The notes: generated by a model from the letters alone, not told the origin. 64,000 bases of DNA from Inia geoffrensis (GCA_036417435.1 CM070905.1:71131092-71195091); one strand, 5' to 3'; shown: positions 1 through 12,504, numbered from the stretch's first letter. Made by a program: numbers and translations.

Positions 1-130
1 GCCTGCTTTCCCCAGTTTGCTGGCCTATTTTTGCTTTTTCCAGGGGCTAGTGGTAAGAAGAAGAGGACAGGTGAGATTATTCTGGGTCTTCTTCTGGTTA
101 TCAGCCTTCACACTCTCTGGACCTTCAGAT

Positions 131-341
131 TTTTTTTTTTTTTTTTTTTTTCGGTACACGGGCCTCTCACTGTTGTGGCCTCTCCCGTTGCGGAGCACAG
201 GCTCCGGACGCGCAGGCTCAGCGGCCGTGGCTCACGGGCCCAGCCGCTCCGTGGCATGTGGGATCTTCCCGGACCGGGGCACGAACCCATGTCCCCTGCA
301 TCGGCAGGCAGACTCCCAACCACTGCGCCACCAGGGAAGCC
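131..341 (-). mobile_element. CHR-type tRNA-derived SINE, full length
   Basis: Read on the minus strand, this starts with the tRNA-like head (ggcttccctggtggcgcag), carries a box-B-like motif, and ends in 'gtaccg' plus a poly(A) run that appears as poly(T) at 131-151. A target-site duplication 'tggaccttcggatttt' flanks it at about 119-134 and 343-358, with one mismatch. Open frames across it (17-411) are SINE sequence, not a gene. The family is characteristic of cetaceans. Confidence 0.93.
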
Positions 342-1493
342 TTGGACCTTCGGATTTTTAAAGCTGACTCTCTCAAAGAGTATTTTGATGGAGTCTTCAA
401 AGAGTCTATGATTAGCTACTCCAAGGACAGTTTCTTTGCTCAGAGAGGATATACCTTTATTCCAAATGGTTGTGAATTCTCCATCTTACTGACGCTAGGA
501 CCCCTACTCTATACAACCCCTTGTCACTTGGTTTCTGTTCTCTCTCTCTCTCTGCAGTGATGTGCTACAGCTAGCTCTTAGAGGCTCACTACAGCAGACT
601 GTGCTCATTTCTTTCCAACTCCATGTTCAGTGATGCCATGTTGGTGGCTTGAAATTGGTCATAATGGCGATATTTATACCACAGAAATAGACAAATGCTA
701 CAAATTGTGTGTCCGGCAAGCACTGCTTTTATTTGTTGTTTTTTGTTTTTTTTGAGAATCGGTTTTTCAGCACAACACTGGGCCCATAGCAAACACTGAA
801 ACATCCCTTGTCCCAGCAATCTATAGAGGTACAGGCAAATCACAACATTGCTTCTTCTAATGGCTCCATCACAACCCAGCAGCTAGTATTGTTTTGTTCT
901 CTGAATATACCTGGTAGAAGCCAGACCAGAGAAAGGCTCAATGTAGCAGTCACATACTAAGCTTCCCACATACCTCTGGAAGTCTCTCCATCATCAGGTT
1001 TGATGAAGAGGAGCAGACAGTCTGACTCCGAAGGGGTATAGGGCTCACAGCACAGATTTCTCCCAGGATACCTTCTGTCCCACATCCAATCTTCTGATCC
1101 ACTCTCTGACTCCCTATATCCTCCAAGAGTTGTGGAAGTAATGAATTTTGCATTTATAAGGTCTTTAAAAATGCACATCTGTTCTGTATTGATGTCTTAT
1201 TCAAAACTCAATTTTAGCACCCCGTTTCAAGAAGCAAGCATAAATAATGAAAAAGAGTAGGGAATCCCAAACATATATTCTGGATAGAAGGACCAGCAAA
1301 AATAAGGTCAAATGAGAGAACATATCAATCTCATATTTTATGACTATAGTTGTTGTTGGAGTTTTTGTTGGGGGGGGGTGTTTTTGTTTGTTTTTTTGTG
1401 GTAGGGAGGCAGGTTCATGTGTTGAAACTCATTTAATTTGAAAGGAAAAAAACTACCTTAACTGAGCCTGTGGTAGCCTCTGTGCTAGCCTGG
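342..1493. other. Unique non-coding sequence
   Basis: No repeat family or gene recognised. A short (TC)n run lies at about 539-553, followed by 'tgcag', which looks like a splice acceptor but has no supportable exon after it. The minus-strand open frames at 589-843 and 950-1178 show no recognisable domain. Confidence 0.5.
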
Positions 1494-1653
1494 GCAGTGC
1501 TTCGTATACTTACTGTACAAAGGAATCTCCTGGGAGGTCTTGTTAAAATGCAGATCCTAATCAGTAAATCTAGGTGGGGCTAAGATTCTGTATTTATAAC
1601 AGGGATCCAGGTCATCCTCATACTACTGGTCTGGAACGTCTTTGAACAGCAAA
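1494..1653 (+). mobile_element. MER20-like hAT-Charlie relic
   Basis: The order of phrases matches my memory of the roughly 219-bp MER20 consensus: a decayed 'ttctcaaactt' terminus, 'gaatctcctgggaggtcttgttaaaatgcagat', 'ggtggggc', and a terminus near 'ctttgaacagcaaag'. It is an old non-autonomous element with no coding capacity. The exact ends are uncertain. Confidence 0.6.
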
Positions 1654-1660
1654 GGACTAG

Positions 1661-1664
<4 letters not shown>

Positions 1665-1692
<28 letters not shown>
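1665..1692. repeat. (AC)n microsatellite
   Basis: About 14 uninterrupted AC units, directly after the MER20 relic. Confidence 0.95.
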
Positions 1693-1860
1693 TCATGAAA
1701 TAAAACAATTCTATGAGATACTTATTATTATCTCTATTTTATCAATAAGAAAACTGAGGCTGAATGAGATTAACTTGTCCAACTACACAGATAAGTGGCA
1801 GAGGGGATTCACAACTACATGTGTCTTCTTCCCTTTCTCTTTCCAGTGGATGACACAGCA
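1693..1860 (+). mobile_element. MIR SINE relic
   Basis: The block 'aaactgaggctgaatgagat' followed by 'aacttgtccaactacacag' is a diverged form of the MIR core (gaaactgaggc...agagaggttaagtaacttgccca...). It is an ancient mammalian SINE with soft ends. Confidence 0.65.
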
Positions 1861-1900
1861 TCCCTGAAGTTGATACTGTTATTTTCAAACTATAATCTGG

Positions 1901-1927
1901 TAAATAAATAAATAAATAAATAAATAA
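1901..1927. repeat. (TAAA)n microsatellite
   Basis: Six to seven taaa units. It could be the remnant of a retroposon tail, but no body is visible next to it. Confidence 0.9.
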
Positions 1928-3440
1928 CATTGTTGAGTTTATTTTCCTTATAATATGACTGACTTCCTATTTTTATGTAACTGTTCAGACTCTTCTATTT
2001 CATAGCCCCAGAGTTAAAATGGATTTAATCAATATCATGTTCCATGCCTTTTACTGGTATATATAGCTTAACTATGGAATGTCTTCTAGATACTTGGTCC
2101 ACGTCTACATGGTACAAATGTCTGCATCAAACAGGTGTATTTTGTACTCTACAGAGGTATATCTGTGAGTCTTCAAGTTATCCCCGGTATACTGTCTAGC
2201 GAAGAGATTTCTAAAACGTGTGTTGACTCTCTTTATCCCCCTACACGTCTATGGAATTTGTATAGAATGCTATCCAACGGTCACAAAAGCTGAGCCCCAG
2301 GAAAAAAATATGATTAATGTGGGCCTCCCCTAGAAAGGTGGTATTAGCCACCTGAACCCACAAATTTCAATTTTTTAAAGATAATAATCTTTCAGTCCTG
2401 GTTGCTCATAAAATACTTGGGTGCTTACAGTGCATTTGTACAAAATACAAAATTATTCATTAAATAATTATTCTTTTAATGTAAATATTTATACACTTAT
2501 TTTATTAATTGTTGTCATTGCTGCATAGCCTCAATCTCTTGATCTTTACCTTTAAGCTTGTTTAGAATGAAATGAAGGAAGGAAGACAGAAGGATGTGAG
2601 TCACATGCTAACAAAAATAACAAAACAGGCTTGGCCACAGATAATTTCCTGAAACCAGTATGAGAAGGAATAAGCTATGTGAAAGAAAAACATTAGCAAG
2701 CCATTTCATGAAACAGTAAAATTTCCAAATATAATTGAAAAGAGAAAATCCTTTCCAAACAAAATATCTGTTCCTGAGCCTGAGGCAATAAATAAATAAA
2801 TAAATAAAAGGTGGGGAAAGCTCAGCCTTAATTTTTTTTTTAAAAATTGTTTGTTTTCCAGATTTACAGTATGATTGAGGAGCTGTTTAATAAAAACAAA
2901 AAGAAACATTTAGGTAAAATTTTTAAAATAAATAATAATATAACCTCTATGCAAGAGATGTAATAAATTGGTATGTATTCTGGGGTTCACTGAGTTTTAA
3001 CTTTGAAAACATCTCTTTGGATAAATGGAGTTTAATAATTGGAAATAATTTCATGTGAAATATTATATCAGAAAAAACATAAAAAATGTTTGATTATCAC
3101 AACACAGCCATTAAAAATCATTTTGATAAAAGTCAGGTCCATCCTGGTTTTAAAACATTTTAAAAAACTAGGATTAAAAAGTGTTGTATTTATATGCAAA
3201 GACAGCAGTCTATCTAAAATCAGTAGCCCTTTTCTTAATAGAAACTACATTAGATACCTTCATACATTAAAATCTAGAACAAAGGATGTTCACAATCCTC
3301 ACTAACATAAAATATGTAGAAATAGCCTTTTTCAACACACGTACAAGAATCACGAAGGTGTTCTCTGTGTTATTCATATAAACAACTTGGATATATGATG
3401 AAATATGCCATGTTCATGGAGGAGGAAATAGAGTGTTTCT
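1928..3440. other. Unique AT-rich non-coding sequence
   Basis: Nothing recognised except an (AATA)n run at 2788-2809. The short open frames here (2706-2909 minus, 3039-3305 plus) are low-complexity and AT-driven. Confidence 0.5.
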
Positions 3441-4375
3441 AAAATATTAGTTCTTTTAAAATTAATTTATAAATTTGCAATAATTACATCAAAATTTCAA
3501 GAGGGGTTTTTGAAACGAGACAAAATTTTTTAGATTTCATATGAAAGAATAAATGAGGGCTTCCCTGGTGGCACAGTGGTTGAGAGTCTGCCTGCCGATG
3601 CAGGGGACACGGGTTCGTTTCCCGGTCCGGGAAGATCCCACATGCCGTGGAGCGGCTGGGCCCGTGAGCCATGGCCGCTGAGCCTGAGCGTCCGGAGCCC
3701 GTGCTCCGCAATGGGAGAGGCCACAACAGTGAGAGGCCTGCGTACCGCAAAAAAAAAAAGAATAAATGACAAAAAGAGGTCAGCAAATTTTAAAAAAGAA
3801 GAGTAATGGGTGAAGGAAGTTTAACTCTACCAAATATTAAAACGTGTTATAAAGTTCTAATAATGTGAAGAACATGGTACTATCAAATATATAAGAATCA
3901 AATATGTAATAAACAAGGCATTCCAAATGAATAAGGAGAAGGGGAAGATGTGTTTGATAAATAGTTCTGAAACAATTCCAGAATGATGAAAGTGTAAAAT
4001 TATTTAATAACTAATTGCATCATAAAAAATAATAAAAGTTAAGTAAACAAACTTGCCAGTCATGGGAGGGGGAAAAAAAAAAAGCACCTAAACTTAAAAA
4101 CAAAGCAACAGATTGCTAGATTTAAAGATCTAAAATTTCCAAAATTCTGTCAATAAAAAATAAATAAATAAATAAACCTTAACAGTAAGAAATATCTAGG
4201 TAAAATATTTGCAAGACAAATCAACATGCTCTTGCATCAACTAAGCACTGACAAAACTGGAGATACACATGGCTAACACTTAAAAATAAACATCTTCCCT
4301 ACCAATAATCAAAGAAGTAAAAACAAATTTAAACAAAATAGCAAGTTTTTAATTCTTCAAAATAGTAGAAATTTT
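3440..4375 (+). mobile_element. Decayed L1 (ORF2 3' portion), interrupted by a SINE
   Basis: Scattered matches follow L1 ORF2 order: 'ctaccaaatattaaaacgtg' (the 'LPDFK' region), 'gaacatggtactatcaa', then 'caataaaaataa' and 'gcaataaaaatag' further on. No reading frame survives. The CHR SINE at 3557-3759 splits it. An (AAAT)n run lies at 4151-4178. Confidence 0.6.
3557..3759 (+). mobile_element. CHR-type tRNA-derived SINE, full length
   Basis: Head, box-B-like motif, GC-rich body and a short poly(A) tail are all present. A perfect target-site duplication 'aaagaataaatga' lies at 3544-3556 and about 3757-3769. It is inserted in an older L1 fragment. Confidence 0.95.
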
Positions 4376-4379
4376 AAGC

Positions 4380-6690
4380 AATAAAAATAGCCAATACCGC
4401 ACACTTCGTTCTTATGTCTTCTGAAGTTGGTTTGGAAATTAACCATTCAATAAAATGATCTACCAGGTGAAGAAAGCAAGTCTTACACAACATTCTCCTA
4501 CTCTTACAGACAATTATTAAACAAATATTCATTAACAAACAGACAAGAACAGCCTGTACTATACTTTCACCGAAATGCCAGCCCTGTCCTTCTAACTGGA
4601 CAGACCTCCACCTGGATGCAAAATTAACTGAAGCCAGATATGACAGCCTTCCAGAAGCAGGATCTAGTACCCTGATAGTCAACTCCAGACAACCTGAAAT
4701 CTTCTAAACCAATGGCTGGTCACAGTATTATTTAGAGATCAAGCACTGGGCCATATTTTAAGGGAATAAAGTATAGGCCTTGTTGCTTTCTTATTCTACA
4801 TCCATACAAGTGTTCAGAGTGTCTCAAACATTTTTAACCAAAACTTTTTTCTTGAAAGCTTTTAATTTCACTAAGCAGTAAAGTCACACTAATTTATAAG
4901 CTGCCAATTTCACCAATAAAAGTTAATTTCTGACCATCATTATGCTCATTCCCATACTGGTTGTCAACTGAGATATAAAAAACAGAAGCACTTGCCTTAG
5001 CCATTGCTGGGGTTTGGACTTCCTGATCAGAACTCCAGCTGGCTTTCTTTGGACTTTTGCACTGTTGATTAGCACCTGGGTTATTCCTTAACCTAACAAA
5101 ACCTGCATACTCTATATAATGCGAATTAGAGACATTTAACACCAGGTGTATGTTCTCTCCTTGCACATGATCCCTCTTATTATTGCATCTGGCATGCTTT
5201 CAGTATTCCTATCTATGGAGGTGAGTGGAACACATCATCTTGTTGTGTTCAGCTCAAGTTGTATTCAGCTTAAGTCCATCAACACTGATTCTGGTAAATC
5301 ATTGCAAATGTCAGATTCTTCAAGTGAAAAAGAAAATCCACAACTTGTGCAGAGTGACAATCTTTTTTTTACTTTAAAAAATTTCTTGTACACTCTGCTG
5401 AGAAAGATTACTTTTAAGTATTTGATGGTAGTCTAATCTTTCATAATCTCAAACTTATTTCAATAGCCTTACCTCATCGCTCTGGAAGCCCAACAAGGTC
5501 AACGTGTAGTTTACGGCAATGCACTCTGCACTGTTTATGATGCCACAGCTATTTGGCAGTGACACCTGCCCATCCCCCCATCAATCTCAGGCAGCCTTTC
5601 TCTCTGCCAGCAGCCATCAATGGAGAGAGGAAATAGAGCTTCAAAGGCCTCAGTACAGCTCATAAAAGATCAGGAGGATTGACCCAAGCCAAGATGAAGA
5701 TTGTACATTTGGCAGTTATGTTTGGGTATAATGATGAGATAATCCATAGAAATGCAGGATTAACTGAGATGCAGTCAGGGTTCAATAGCCCCAGAGCAAG
5801 GTAAAAATAAATGTAAAAGAGAAATGAAAATCTCTAGGGAAAACACTTGGTATCTCACAGCCATCATAGAAGACGAAGAAAGGAAGACAAAACAAACAGA
5901 ACCACTCAAGATTCGGAGTTGATCATATATGATAATACCGTTAAATATGCAAAGAATGAAAATGAAGAAATGAGGGAGGGTACTAAGATACTCAAAAGAC
6001 ACGATCAGTAAGGTGGTGACGAACTGAAGGCACTGCCAAAGTCTGTGGACAGTGAGCACGAAGAGAGACTCTGAAGGGTTTAAAAGGAAACCATAGTGCT
6101 AGGAAATGAGAAACCAGAAGTCAGCTGGAAATTCATGGCAAATTTCAAACCATTTCAAAGAAAAAGATGAAAAAATTGGATATAGGTTCAAAGGATAATT
6201 AAAGATCCAAAGTTCACTGCCAATGCAACTTGGAACTAATCTCTTTCATACCCAGATGGGAAGACTTTTGCAATTCCTAGATATAAAAGTTTTTGACTCC
6301 AAAAGCCAGTACGTGGCTGCAGTGAGAGGGGAAGCTATTATCAGATGTGGGGTTTATACACCCCCATTCCAAAAACAGTACATGGTGTCTTATAAAAAAT
6401 AAAATAGAAACACTGCAACATGACAATAAAAATTAGAAGCGAGTGAAAGAATTCAGGCAAAAAGAAAATAAGGTAGCATTTACAAAATAAAGCCAAAAAT
6501 GAATAACACACACAAAAAAACCTTTACAATAAAATTGATAAGAATAGTTTCCAACCTTTTTAGTATGAAGTTGCTTTTTCTAAAATTAGAAATTTTCCTA
6601 CCCTCAAACTACAATCTGCCCCCCCACAGCCATGATAAGAATTCTAAGTGTGCAAATATCCATTGATAAATTATGCAACAATAAACTACA
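4380..6690. other. Unique non-coding sequence
   Basis: No repeat or gene recognised with confidence. The minus-strand open frame at 4894-5166 (90 codons) and the plus-strand frame at 5146-5436 (96 codons) have somewhat less biased composition than their surroundings. I recognise neither, and both are short enough to arise by chance. Confidence 0.45.
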
Positions 6691-6699
6691 ATGAATTCA

Positions 6700-7328
6700 G
6701 TTGAATGAAATTGTACTTTATGAGTCAAAAGACACATGCACCCCAATGTTCATAGCAACACTATTTACAACAGCTGGGACATGGAAGCAATGTAAATGTC
6801 CATCAACAGAGGAATGGAAAAAGAAGGTGTGGTACCTCTATACAATGGAATATTACTCAGCCATAAAAAGGAACAAAATGGGGTCATTTGTAGAGACGTG
6901 GATGGACCAGGAGACTGTCATACAGAGTGAAGTAAGTCAGAAAGAGAAAAACAAATATCATGTATTAACTTATATATGTGGACTCTAGAAAAAATGGTAT
7001 AGGTGATCTTATTTGCAAAGCAGAAACAGAGACACAGATGTAGAGAACAAATGTATGGATACCAAGGGGGAAAGGAGGGAGGGGGAAGTTGGGAGACTGG
7101 GATTGACACATATATGCTATTAATACTATGTATAAAATAGATAAATAATGAGAACATACTATATAGCACAGGGAACTCTACTTAATGCACTGTGGTGACC
7201 TAAATGGGAAGGAAATCCAAAAAGGAGGGGATATATGTATATGTATAGCTGATTCATTTTGCTGTACAGTAGAAACTAACACAACATTGTAAACCAAGTA
7301 TACGCCAATAAAAATTAACTTAAAAAAG
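6700..7328 (+). mobile_element. L1 3' end (ORF2 C-terminus and 3' UTR), 5'-truncated
   Basis: The frame at 6701-6988 encodes the typical L1 ORF2 C-terminal region (WYLYTMEYYSAIKRNKMG, then the SEVSQKEKNKY motif). A 3' UTR follows with the artiodactyl/cetacean L1 ending: 'ctgtacagtagaaactaac', 'acattgtaaaccaagtatac', 'ccaataaaaa'. It is truncated and has no endonuclease or reverse transcriptase. I could not fix a target-site duplication. Confidence 0.9.
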
Positions 7329-9394
7329 AAAAGTGTATCCACATGAAAAAAAATCACATATAAATTATAAGATATTAATCTAATTAAAATATTTGATATT
7401 CATACCAACTAATGAGCCTTTCTGAAAAGTCTAAAGCCCTGACTTAGCAAATCTATTTATTTTCTAAAGAGCTTTGCATTTCATGTCTCACCAAATACAG
7501 TGGAAGTTTTAAAGGAAATCCAATGAGTAAAAAAGTACAGCCATTAAGGCCCATAAGAATTACCACCAAAAGGACTTTTTCTTAGAGTCTGTTAAAAAAG
7601 CTCTCTGTAGTCCTCAATTATCTGTTCTCCATTCTTTCTTCACAAATAGCTTCACCCAATCTCCCCAACTATTAACAGGTATACAGTTCCACCCCACTGC
7701 CCTTAGGTATAGTCATGTGCCTAAATTTTAGTCAATGAGATATACATAGAAATGGTGTGAGCAATGTCCACCAAGGAAGGGCTGTTCACTTCACCTCCAT
7801 TTTTCTCCCTCCTTCTGGGTTGAATGAAGACAGTCCTGACAAGGGGCCTACCCTCTAGGTAGCAGATAAAAAAGCTAGATGGAGCTTTGATGAACTTATG
7901 GAAATCCTATAATAGGACTTTGCCTACGGAACTTCAAAGAAAACTTCTTTTTGTTTGTTTGTTTTGTTTTGTTTTTTCACTGTAACAGCTCCTTTACTTT
8001 GCAGTGAAAATTGATTTGTATATTTTTTGCCTCCGAGTCCTTGTGGGATTTTTTTTTTATTCAAACAGAAAGTCACAAAAATTATAATCATCCTCATCAG
8101 ATCACTCAGTCCCATGTAATTAATTTTTTTTATCTTGATCTTTTGTTAGCACTTTTATGAATTCATCAGTTTTCCATTAGAGTTCTGAAAATGCCTATTG
8201 ATTCAGTTCAGCAGTGTAGTCAGTTACCAGAAACCTGTACTTGTCAGAGTATTTTCCATGAATTCCTTGAAGATGAAACCCTTTTATAGGAACACTTTTG
8301 CAAAAGCATCAGAGTACACCCAGAACTGTCTGTAAATGACAAAAGACTTAAAAATGACCATGGTTAAAGATTTGATGAAAGTTCATAATAATGCAATTGA
8401 CAAGGAAATTTAGTTATTTCTGAGATATACATTTTAAAGTAATAACTAGAATTATGACTTATAACATTAAAAACTTCTTTTAAAGCCACTATTAATTTGG
8501 GGTTTTTGCTGTCACATGCTTTCGAGTCTAGTTCCAATTAATACACTGTCTCTACCTGTCAACAATTTTCAATTGTTAATACTTAGCTTATATTTACTCT
8601 TAGAAAAATCACACGGTCTGAATGAACTTTAACTTATCTCCTACAACTTTGCAGCCTCATTTTTTGTCCTTGTCCTTAGTTCTTTCTGCCCTTTTCCTCT
8701 AACCCCAGGCATTTACTCTGATACAGGCTTACTCATAACTGGAACCAATAGCTTTCTAGGTCTCCTGTATACATAATCAATGTACTAAGGTTTGTTTTCA
8801 AATTACTCCAGGGTTAATTCTTCAGTATTCTCCCCCACATCTTTCAATTTCTTGCTTTTCACCTTTGTTTTGCTCAAGCAAGCCTTCAAATAACCTCTGT
8901 AGAAAAGCTTATAAAAGTTCATGAAATTAGAATTTTAAAACTAACCTCCTTAGAAAAGCTTCTGAAATTTTGAAAAAAGCTGTATTTTACCATCACACTT
9001 GATTGCCATTGTGACTAAACCTAGAACATTTCCTCACAGTTTCCGAGGCATTGCTTCGTTGCTTCTAGGATCTAATGTTGTTGGTGAGATGTCTGATGTC
9101 AAACTGATTTATTTTCATGAATCATAATTACGACATGTCCCCTGTAACCCAGCTGTGAACTTTTATTTTTTTAAATCTCTGTGTTCTGAAATTTCAGATA
9201 TGAATATTTGTTTCATCATCCTGGGAATTTAATAGAACTTTACAATGTTAAATAATTCTTATGCTTAGTATTAGAAAGTTTTCTTCAAATTTTTTTCATT
9301 GCTAACTTCCTCCCCTCCATTTTCCTCCATTTCCCTATGTTCTTTTGCTCCAGAAATCCTATTAGATCAGTGTCCAGCTTCCTGGATTGCTCCT
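7329..9394. other. Mostly unique; possible ancient repeat at 7640-7920
   Basis: The stretch near 7700-7900 ('tagtcatgtgcctaaattttagtcaatgag...') resembles a common ancient mammalian repeat with the phrase 'catgtgactnnttctggccaatgag'. A similar stretch lies at 45,190-45,480. I cannot name the family. A (TTTTG/TTTG)n tract lies at 7949-7977. Nothing else is recognised. Confidence 0.35.
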
Positions 9395-9405
9395 CCATAT
9401 TTCTT

Positions 9406-9615
9406 TTTGTTTGTTTGTTTGTTTGCGGTACGCGGGCCTCTCACTGTTGTGGCCTCTCCCGTTGGGGAGCACAGGCTCTGGACGCGCAGGCTCAATGGCC
9501 ATGGCTCACGGGCCCAGCCACTCCGCAGCATGTGGGATCTTCCCGGACCGGGTCACGAACTCGTGTCCCCTGCATTGGCAGGCGGACTCTCAACCACTGC
9601 GCCACCAGGGAAGCC
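9406..9615 (-). mobile_element. CHR-type tRNA-derived SINE, (CAAA)n tail
   Basis: Full-length minus-strand copy. Its tail reads as (TTTG)n on the plus strand instead of plain poly(T). Target-site duplication 'ccatatttctt' lies at 9395-9405 and 9616-9626. The overlapping open frames (9299-9724) are SINE sequence. Confidence 0.93.
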
Positions 9616-9830
9616 CCATATTTCTTATCTTTTCTCTTTTCGTGGTATTTTCTCTTGCTCTGATTTTCTTAATTTCACCTTCATAACTGTCCATTACATT
9701 TTTGCAGTAATATCTTCGATGTAAAAGAACTCATTTGTGTCCTCCATTAGTCCTTTTTGTAGTTTCCTTTTCTTATTTTTGGAGGCGATATCCTTTCAAA
9801 TTCTCATGAGGATGACAATTAACTTCTTTT

Positions 9831-10048
9831 TTTTCTTCTTTTTTTTTCTTTTTTTTGCAGTACGCAGGCCTCTCACTGCTGTGGCCTCTTCCGTTGCGGA
9901 GCACAGGCTCTGGATGCGCAGGCTCAGCGGCCACGGCTCACGGGCCCAGCCGCTCTGCGGCATGTGGGATCTTCCTGGACTGGGGCACGAACCTGTGTCC
10001 CCTGCATTGGCAGGCGGACTCTCAACCACTGCGCCACCAGGGAAGCCC
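9831..10048 (-). mobile_element. CHR-type tRNA-derived SINE, full length
   Basis: Minus-strand copy with an interrupted poly(T) tail at 9831-9857. A perfect 17-bp target-site duplication 'gacaattaacttctttt' lies at 9814-9830 and 10049-10065. Confidence 0.95.
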
Positions 10049-10065
10049 GACAATTAACTTCTTTT

Positions 10066-10970
10066 AAAGTTCTCTCCTTTTCCCTAACTTATCTGTGTTT
10101 CTTTTGAAGAGAATGTTCTTTGAGTTGGTTTTTTCATGCTGCTGGTTTGATTCAAATTTTTTATGATCTTTGGCTGGCTTTTGACGAGTAAGATTAGTGG
10201 ACTGGATTGATTTTCTAAGATAACAGCTATGAATGTCCTAGGCTGTTGTTTAACTAATTTTAAATCTAGGTTTCTCACACAAAGATGATGCTCAGCTCGA
10301 AGTTCAGAGCATATGGGCAGACTGGTCTACTTACAGGCTTCATATTAGGGTGAGAAGTAAAGGTAAAGGTATTTAGGCTGGAGTGGGGACAGAGCTTCCA
10401 AATGCTTCCAAGAGGACTTTACCCTGGAAGACCTGATTTTATTCCTGCGGTTCATTTGATTTCTTTTAAAAAAGTGGCTTTAGGGTTGTCTTGTTATTGT
10501 TTTCTTTTTCTTTCTTTTTGCCTGAAAGTTGTATATTAGGCTGCCTAGAAATGCCTGCGTTCCACCTGTCTTGAAATGTGGAAGGGCAGGAAGGAAGGGA
10601 TGCTGCAATCCTACTCTTCATTCAATTGTCAGCCTTTCAATTAATCTTCCAATTTCGCTTCCCTTCTCATTTATGTTTTCATTGCTCATCATCTCTCGGC
10701 TGGGATCATCTCCAGTTCTGCTACACAGCTCAGGTGTATCTTTATCATAGCCTTCCTTCCTGTGTATTCTGGACTGCTATGATTTACTTGTTTTTAATCT
10801 GTCAACACTTTTATCTTCCTCGCATCTTCTAGAAATTTATTGACGTCTTTTTCAACAATATTTCTCCTCCCATTCCCTCCATTTTATGAGTTGATTTCTT
10901 TACTATCATATACTGGGATTTCAAGAGGGAATGGACAGAAATGCTTGTGCTAAGTCTACCATCTGAAATC
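10066..10970. other. T-rich non-coding sequence, unresolved
   Basis: Pyrimidine-rich, perhaps a very old minus-strand retroelement continuing from about 9000, but I cannot place it in a family. The open frames at 10,529-10,832 have no recognisable motif. Confidence 0.35.
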
Positions 10971-10986
10971 AGAAGTACTGTTTAGT

Positions 10987-11161
10987 CAGACTTACTGTAT
11001 AGCACAGGGAACTATATTCAGTATCTTGTAATAACCTATAATGGCAAACAATCTGAAAAAGAACAGATATATGTATATATGTATAACTGAATCACTTTGC
11101 TGTACACCTGAAACTAACATTGATTTACAACATTGTAAATCAAGTATAGTTCTATAAAATA
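10987..11161 (+). mobile_element. Very short L1 3' end with 16-bp target-site duplication
   Basis: Only the last ~175 bp of the L1 3' UTR is present (tatagcacagggaactatat, gctgtacacctgaaactaac, acattgtaaatcaagtat). Target-site duplication: 'agaagtactgtttagt' at 10971-10986 and 'agaaatactgtttagt' at 11162-11177, one mismatch. It is a textbook severely 5'-truncated insertion. Confidence 0.93.
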
Positions 11162-11177
11162 AGAAATACTGTTTAGT

Positions 11178-12504
11178 GTTAAGTAAAAATGAATCTTACA
11201 TGGTCTGGTTAAAATCTATCAAAAATCATTATTAGATTCAGAATTTAATATTTCTTTTTTATTTATACTTCATTACTTTACATATATGTTCATTTATCTA
11301 TTCTTTATACTTTTTTATTGTATGACTTCTATTTTCACTTTTGATATTAACACAGTGAAATAACTTTACAGCTACCTTAAGTCTTTTGGAAACAAAAAGT
11401 TTGATATATCAGTAAATATTTTTAAATAAGTTTTGATGTCACTAACTATGTAGAAGTTTTGTTCTTGGATTTATTCTTTTGTTCTTGGAGGAAAATAATT
11501 GCTTAAACACCTTTTCAGTGTACTTTTAAAAATGCTAAGGATGAAGTAAAAATAAAATCCGATGAGACTAATAAAATGTCACCACAGATATATTTGCCAA
11601 TTCACTGATTTTTGGTGCCCAATAGCCAAATCATACAAATCCATCCTGTGCAAGAAGAGCAATAGCGCATGGTAAAACACAAAGAAACTGTCCCAGGTCT
11701 ATGAGAAAATACTTAAGAACATCAATCTGCAGATTGAATGCCACATGTTATAGTTGGGAGCATATCTGGGACTTTGCTAGTTATAAAACTCCATTGGGTT
11801 TTCATAAACACACTTTATACTCAAAACCACTGGAGTAAACTCCATAACGACAGGAGTGTCCTGACCTGAATGTAATCTCTTCATATTGTTTGGAAGGGGA
11901 AGGTTACTGCAGAAGCCATTTTAACTCGATTTCTGCTAAAATGTCACTGTCCTTAAAATAAGTATATTTGCAGTTTTTAGAGTGATCTATCAAATAAGTA
12001 TATTTGCAGTTTTTAGAGTGATCTATGACTGTATTCTGCACAGAAGGAACAAAAACAAACACAGAAATATTTAAACTGGTTTCCCATATAATTTCAACGC
12101 ATATACACACAAAACCCTGCAGATGTGTTATTGTTTAAGATAAGTCCACTGTCTGTTTTAGGATCCCTCCACCTCCCCAAATTTAACGTGACTCATTTAC
12201 TTTGGGCAGTGACTCATTTGTATTCACTGATCAGGATGCACTAGAGAAAAGGTCCTCTTCAGAGTGACTAATAAAAGATAATATCCTTCTTTCCATCCCA
12301 GTATATTACATGTGTCCCAGATGTTTTTCTCTATCCCTGCAAGAAAAAGGAGAGAGGTGGAATCTTATGAATTACCCTTTTATGCTTGAATTGATCAAAT
12401 AAGAAACTTGCCCTTCCTAGAAGTGGAGCATTAATAAAGGAAGCTCAAACTGATTTCATGATGCCCAGCAGTCAGTCTTTCTCTGCCTCTGCCTCTCTCT
12501 CTAT
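11178..12504. other. Unique non-coding sequence
   Basis: No gene or family recognised, apart from the 36-bp tandem duplication listed separately at 11956-12026. Confidence 0.45.
11956..12026. repeat. 36-bp tandem duplication, two copies
   Basis: The block 'aaataagtatatttgcagtt...gatctat' occurs at 11956-11991 and again at 11992-12026, essentially identical. It creates a repeated peptide in a spurious minus-strand frame (11904-12110). Confidence 0.95.

Noticed and set aside
539..560. Polypyrimidine tract followed by 'tgcag', resembling a 3' splice site
   Set aside because: No downstream frame with coding character or recognisable homology; isolated acceptor-like strings are common.
3557..3640. 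tRNA-like sequence at the SINE heads (box A 'tggcgcagtgg' and box B-like 'ggttcg' motifs)
   Set aside because: These are tRNA-derived SINE promoters with a SINE body, poly(A) tail and target duplications, not tRNA genes.
9299..9724. 141-codon open frame
   Set aside because: Its centre is the antisense CHR SINE at 9406-9615. The same peptide recurs at 131, 9831, 43686 and elsewhere.
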